Shown in pieces: positions 59,674 to 64,000 of a DNA stretch of 64,000 bases (position 1 is its first letter; each line of letters opens with the position of its first letter). Below the pieces are notes generated by a model. The model was not told the DNA's origin and ran no database searches. It saw nothing but the letters and a program-made list of their open reading frames with translations. The DNA lies in the NCBI GenBank assembly GCA_003281005.1, contig QCDE01000004.1, positions 1 through 64,000 of the forward strand. The letters run 5' to 3'. This stretch comes from Pelagibacteraceae bacterium AG-349-O05. Its GTDB lineage: Bacteria > Pseudomonadota > Alphaproteobacteria > Pelagibacterales > Pelagibacteraceae. Both the position numbers and the translations under genes were made by a program.

Positions 59674-60525
59674 TCAATCCCTTGTTGCAATATAAACACC
59701 TATAGAAGTAATTAGAAATCCAATTAGATCCAACCTAGTTAAACTTTCATCTAAAAAAAGCCAAGCCATAAAAGCAGACGTTGCTGGAATTAAAAAAAAT
59801 ATAGAAACAGTTTTGCTTGCTGAATTATTTTTAATTAAAAACATTAATATTGTAAATGCTCCAAATGATACCAAAAATATTTGATGGCTCATTGCAATTA
59901 TAAATGTTTGTGAGAAATCAATATATGGATCAACAAATAAAATAATTATTAATAAATGGAAAATGCATCCACCAATAGCTTGATTCATATTACTTACTGA
60001 TAAAGGCAAGTTGTTACTCAATTTTTTTTGCCATAAAGTTGAAAATGTAATTGCCAACAAAGCTATTATTGTTGAGATCAAACCCACTGCTGGTATTTTT
60101 GAACCAATATCAAATCCTAACACAAGACCGGCGCCAGCAAATCCCAAGAAAACACCTACCCATTGTTTTGTAGATACTTTTTCATTTAAGATGGGACCGC
60201 TTAATGCATTTGTGAGAATTGGTTGAAGGGTTACAATTAACGCTGCTATTGCTGTTGGCATGCCTATTGAAATTGAGTAAAAGACACCACCAAGATAAAA
60301 ACCATGAAACAACACACCACTAAAAAAAGATTCAAAAAAGTTTCTTTTATTTACTAGAATTTTTTGTTTTGAATAAATTGAAAATAAAAAAAAACCAAAA
60401 GCAACTAATGCAAATCTAAAAGCTAAAGCAGCAAATGGATCACTGTTATCTATAATAGGTTTAGTGGTTATAAAAGCAGAGGACCATAGGAGTATAAATA
60501 TGAAAGGGAATATTTTAATCATCAT
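59674..60525 (-). CDS. DMT superfamily (EamA) transporter
   Basis: 283 aa, about 10 TM, EamA-like. Confidence 0.87.
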   Translation of the reverse strand: MMIKIFPFIFILLWSSAFITTKPIIDNSDPFAALAFRFALVAFGFFLFSIYSKQKILVNKRNFFESFFSGVLFHGFYLGGVFYSISIGMPTAIAALIVTLQPILTNALSGPILNEKVSTKQWVGVFLGFAGAGLVLGFDIGSKIPAVGLISTIIALLAITFSTLWQKKLSNNLPLSVSNMNQAIGGCIFHLLIIILFVDPYIDFSQTFIIAMSHQIFLVSFGAFTILMFLIKNNSASKTVSIFFLIPATSAFMAWLFLDESLTRLDLIGFLITSIGVYIATRD

Positions 60526-60625
60526 GTTTAATAAACAAATAAATTAAATAAAATCAAACAAATCAGTACCTATTATGAGCAAATTCGGCGTAGTAATGAA
60601 ATACCAAATCACTTAAAGTTCAGTT

Positions 60626-61012
60626 ATGAAGTTTAGATTATTTAGAATTTTAACAATTATACTAACCTTTTTCTTTTTGACAGGTTTTGTGCCCATTCTT
60701 TCATTTGTTGGCCCAGGTGTAACAGCTCTTACTTCAGGCAATGTCTATAAAGCTAGTGCACAATTTATAGTTAATCAACATATAGAAAAAGAAACTGGAA
60801 AAAATTCTTTAGCTTTAATTAAAGAAACGTTTGTAGAAGAAACAGATATAAAAACAAAAAATAATTCATTTGATGAAGACTTAAGAAAATTAGTAGAAAC
60901 AAGAATTAAAATGACTAGACAAAAACTAGATAATCAAAATTTACAAAAATTGCTTAAAAAGCGAATAGAGGTTACTAGATCAATACTTGATTTAAATAAT
61001 ACTACTCAATAA
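60626..61012 (+). CDS. Hypothetical membrane/secreted protein
   Basis: 128 aa with N-terminal hydrophobic segments and charged helical C-terminus. Confidence 0.5.
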   Translation: MKFRLFRILTIILTFFFLTGFVPILSFVGPGVTALTSGNVYKASAQFIVNQHIEKETGKNSLALIKETFVEETDIKTKNNSFDEDLRKLVETRIKMTRQKLDNQNLQKLLKKRIEVTRSILDLNNTTQ

Positions 61013-61442
61013 TATTTAGATATATAAGGTTTTCTTGTTTAGTTTCTTTACACCACATTTCATAGCTTTCACAAACTCTCCACAAGTGATCAAAAGCTCT
61101 CTGTGAAATTTCTAATGGAAAATGACTCTTGGTATAATAAAGCTTTGGTATCTTCATTAAAAATTTTACCATAGAATCTTTTTGTAGTTCTAACAGTCTT
61201 AAAGTTTCTTCATTAATTTTTTTCTTAGTTATCTTATCAATAGATTTATTATTCTTAAGTTCTAAAAACCATTTATCATGAAATTCTCCAGAACTTAAAA
61301 TGTCATATTCCTTAGTAGTCATAAAAATTTCAAATGCCTGTATATTATTAATTTCAGGATTTTGTTTTTTAATATTAATTATATTTGAATAAACAAATTC
61401 AGCAGCTCTTAACACATAAGGCTTTTCAATCTTATTAGTCAT
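61002..61442 (-). CDS. Hypothetical protein
   Basis: 146 aa ORF, converges with 60626..61012 (11-nt overlap). Confidence 0.5.
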   Translation of the reverse strand: MTNKIEKPYVLRAAEFVYSNIINIKKQNPEINNIQAFEIFMTTKEYDILSSGEFHDKWFLELKNNKSIDKITKKKINEETLRLLELQKDSMVKFLMKIPKLYYTKSHFPLEISQRAFDHLWRVCESYEMWCKETKQENLIYLNIIE

Positions 61443-61445
61443 AAA

Positions 61446-62192
61446 CTAATTTTTATGCTTAACCATAGCTGAATGAGCCAAAATTAAGTTAGGGTCTAAA
61501 AATACTTTTGAAGATTTTACATTTTCAAATGATTTAAATGCAAAAATCGCAATAGGGAGCTCTGTACAACCTAAAATGATTTTTTTACACTTAGTTTTAA
61601 TTAAGAAATCAATTGCAGGTTTAATTGCTTTTGCTGCAGCCTTTACATTACCCATTTTAACTAATTTAATTGCTTTATTAACTGACAATTTTTGTATTTT
61701 TTGAGATGGCTCTATTAACTGATAATCTTTTTCAAAAAATTTTTTATAAACTCCAGTTTTAAGAGTACCCTCAGTCGCTAAGAGACCGACTTTGGAGTTT
61801 TTTTTGCATTTTTTTTTTGTAAATTTGAAAACTTCTTTTGGCATATTGATTATTGGAATATTAATTTTATTCTGCAAATCATCAAACCAATAATGAGCTG
61901 TGTTACAAGGTATAACTATAAATTTACATTTATTCTTTTCCAGAAGCTTACAACCTTTGAGCAAACTTTTTAAAACTTTGTTATATTTTGCTCTACTAAT
62001 TTTATTTGTAGATTTGTTTGAGAGATTTTTAGTTTGAGAGCCAATAGATTCAGGTCTGCCAGGAATATTTGATTTATTATAAAGTAAAAATAATGGATAC
62101 TCTTGGTCAATTTTTCCTCTATTTAAAACTGCAAGTTTGTTACAAAAATCAAGACCTGCTTGAGTTCCCATTCCACCTAAAATTCCAATCAT
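61446..62192 (-). CDS. Aspartate/glutamate racemase family protein
   Basis: MIGILGGMGTQAGLDF, FIVIPCNTAHYWFD, IILGCTELPIAI. Confidence 0.9.
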   Translation of the reverse strand: MIGILGGMGTQAGLDFCNKLAVLNRGKIDQEYPLFLLYNKSNIPGRPESIGSQTKNLSNKSTNKISRAKYNKVLKSLLKGCKLLEKNKCKFIVIPCNTAHYWFDDLQNKINIPIINMPKEVFKFTKKKCKKNSKVGLLATEGTLKTGVYKKFFEKDYQLIEPSQKIQKLSVNKAIKLVKMGNVKAAAKAIKPAIDFLIKTKCKKIILGCTELPIAIFAFKSFENVKSSKVFLDPNLILAHSAMVKHKN

Positions 62193-62269
62193 AATTTTGA
62201 TAAATTTATTAATATTTTAATTTAAATCTATAATTGATAATTGTGTTTAAAGATTGTTTTTAAATAAGG

Positions 62270-62320
62270 TATTGGCTGAATAATAAATTTATTAAAGTTA
62301 AATAAATTTTTCAGCCAATA
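62270..62320. repeat. Long inverted repeat downstream of cspA
   Basis: TATTGGCTGAA (62270-62280) and TTCAGCCAATA (62310-62320) 11-bp perfect arms, with additional AT-rich pairing inside. Confidence 0.75.
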
Positions 62321-62332
62321 AGAAGTGTGAAA

Positions 62333-62539
62333 TTATGCAGTTTTTAAGTTAACTGCTGAAGGACCTTTAGGACCATCTTCAACATCGAAAGTCAAAGCTT
62401 GACCCTCATCTAAACCGTTCATACCAGCATCTCTTACTGCTGAAACATGTACAAACACATCTTTTTCTTTATCTTCTCTTTCAATAAAACCAAAACCTTT
62501 GGTTGGATTGAACCACTTTACTTTACCTTGTAGACTCAT
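62333..62539 (-). CDS. cspA: Cold shock protein
   Basis: 68 aa; [31 protein letters not shown]. Confidence 0.96.
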   Translation of the reverse strand: MSLQGKVKWFNPTKGFGFIEREDKEKDVFVHVSAVRDAGMNGLDEGQALTFDVEDGPKGPSAVNLKTA

Positions 62540-62655
62540 ATTATTCTTCTTACTTTTTGTTATATTTAATTATTACTTATAATTAAGTAATATTGGCTTT
62601 CTTTAGATTTTATTGGGTTTTGTCAACAAAATAGATCAAAAATTAAAATAATTTT

Positions 62656-63123
62656 TTAAATATCGTCTATAAGCATAGTTAAATAAACAGAATTGATGTC
62701 TTCTTCATAGGGCGCAAAAGGTTCGCATACTTTGAAACCAGTTTTTTTGAAAAGTTTTCTTGCTGGTATAAAAAAATCACCTGCTCCTGTTTCGATACTT
62801 AACCTTTTTATTTTAAGCTTTTTAGCTTCATTAATTAAATGATTGATTACATTAATCCCTTGGCCTTGGTTTCTAAAATTATCATGAATTCTTATAGATT
62901 TAAATTCTCCATGCTGTTTATCTAAAAATTTTAAAGCACCACAACCGATTAGTTTTTCATCATCCCACAAACTCCAAAATTTAATTGATGGTACTTTTAA
63001 ACCAGGAATATCCAATACATGAGCACTTCCCTCCGGAGAGGCAGCTCTAAGTTCAATAAAATGTTTGGTTAGAAGCTCATTTACTTCTGAATTATCAAAA
63101 TTACCTTCTATTGATTTTAACAT
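62656..63123 (-). CDS. GNAT family N-acetyltransferase
   Basis: 155 aa; FKSIRIHDNFRNQGQGINVINHLINEAKKLKIKRLSIETG. Confidence 0.87.
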   Translation of the reverse strand: MLKSIEGNFDNSEVNELLTKHFIELRAASPEGSAHVLDIPGLKVPSIKFWSLWDDEKLIGCGALKFLDKQHGEFKSIRIHDNFRNQGQGINVINHLINEAKKLKIKRLSIETGAGDFFIPARKLFKKTGFKVCEPFAPYEEDINSVYLTMLIDDI

Positions 63124-64000
63124 TTATATTAAAGTTGTGATATGACCCATTTTTCTTTTTTCTTTTATATCTTTTTTTAAATAATCAAAGAAAAATTCAT
63201 TATCATTAAATTTTTGCATGTTTCTATAATGAGTAATTTGATCACCAAGCAAATTCATCATTTTAGCATTAGATATTTTTTTTAAAGGAATTTGTTCTAA
63301 ACCACATACAGCTCTTACATGATTTTCAAATTGACTTACATTAAAAGCATTTATTGTTAGATGTCCTGAGTTATGTACTCTAGGTGCAATCTCGTTAACA
63401 TAAAGATTATCATTTCTGTCAATAAAAAATTCTACACATAAAGTTCCGACGTATTTAAGCTCTTCAGCAATTAGCATTGCCCAATCTTTAGATTGATCAA
63501 AAATTTTTTCATTAATTTCTGCAGGAATTTTTGAATATTTTAAAATTTGATCTTCATGAGTATTTTCTATTGGCTCATATATCTCGTATTTGTTGTTACT
63601 AAACCTTGTAATTATAATTGAAATCTCTTTTTTTAATTTAACAAGTTTTTCAAGAATATATCCTTTTGAAAAATCAATATTTAATGAATTAAGTTCATCG
63701 CTTGATTTAATTGGATATTGACCTTTGCCATCATAACCAAGTGTTGTTGTTTTTAATATTCCTGGCAAAAATTCTATCAAGGCATCTATGTCAGATTTTT
63801 TTTCAATCGAAACATATCTTGTTGTTCTAATATTTAATTTATTAACAAAATCTTTTTCAGCTAATCGATGTTGAATTAATCTGTTAACTGAAGGCTTTGG
63901 CAAAACAGATTTAAATTTGTTTATTTCATTTAATGTTTCATATGGAATATTTTCAAATTCATAAGTGACTAAATCAACCTGATTTATAAATTCTTTTATT
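63124..64000 (-). CDS. purK: 5-(carboxyamino)imidazole ribonucleotide synthase, truncated at the window edge
   Basis: ATP-grasp; TTLGYDGKGQYPI, YVGTLCVEFFIDRNDNLYVNEIAPRVHNSGHLTINA; reading frame stays open to position 64000 (IKEFINQVDLVTYEFENIPYETLNEINKFKSV...). Confidence 0.92.
   Translation of the reverse strand, partial: IKEFINQVDLVTYEFENIPYETLNEINKFKSVLPKPSVNRLIQHRLAEKDFVNKLNIRTTRYVSIEKKSDIDALIEFLPGILKTTTLGYDGKGQYPIKSSDELNSLNIDFSKGYILEKLVKLKKEISIIITRFSNNKYEIYEPIENTHEDQILKYSKIPAEINEKIFDQSKDWAMLIAEELKYVGTLCVEFFIDRNDNLYVNEIAPRVHNSGHLTINAFNVSQFENHVRAVCGLEQIPLKKISNAKMMNLLGDQITHYRNMQKFNDNEFFFDYLKKDIKEKRKMGHITTLI

Noticed and set aside
1-64000. CRISPR arrays, transposases/integrases, prophage genes, tRNA/rRNA genes, classic riboswitches
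   Set aside because: No regular repeat-spacer pattern, no recognised mobile-element proteins, no tRNA-like T-loop/cloverleaf in the short intergenic gaps, and no recognisable glycine or SAM riboswitch core by eye; a covariance-model scan (Infernal/Rfam) would be needed to exclude divergent RNAs.

Overview
The window is a dense, AT-rich, gene-packed segment that looks like a Pelagibacterales (SAR11)-type alphaproteobacterial genome; this is inferred from gene content and style, with no marker gene search run. I see no mobile element, CRISPR array, rRNA or tRNA. It falls into four parts. (1) About 0-18 kb: a EutA-like/DoeA-like (ectoine hydrolase) pair fused to a PotABCD-type ABC transporter operon, with agmatinase, two paralogous aldehyde dehydrogenases and beta-oxidation genes nearby. 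(2) About 18-28 kb: mostly housekeeping genes (aconitase, BamB-like, ZapE, YjbQ, photolyase, DpaL). (3) About 28-60 kb: a large methylated-amine/one-carbon island with GlnT, Amt, GlxBCD-type N-methylglutamate synthase genes, GmaS, an FAD amine oxidase, a MarR-like protein, Tdm (DUF1989+GcvT), TmoX/TmoV/TmoW, glycerol kinase and G3P dehydrogenase, Tmm, Fe-ADH, GATase1, Fhs and SoxBDAG/MgdABCD. (4) About 60-64 kb: hypotheticals, Asp racemase family, CspA, GNAT and a truncated PurK. The most interesting points are the near-complete TMA->TMAO->DMA->(gap)->MMA->GMA->NMG->Glu pathway with an unassigned FAD oxidoreductase sitting at the DMA step, a MarR-like candidate regulator beside tdm, small membrane proteins next to a divergent Amt (one a 50-aa ORF missing from the ORF track), substrate-binding-protein genes with their own terminators, and an incomplete ectoine-type module attached to a Pot-type transporter.
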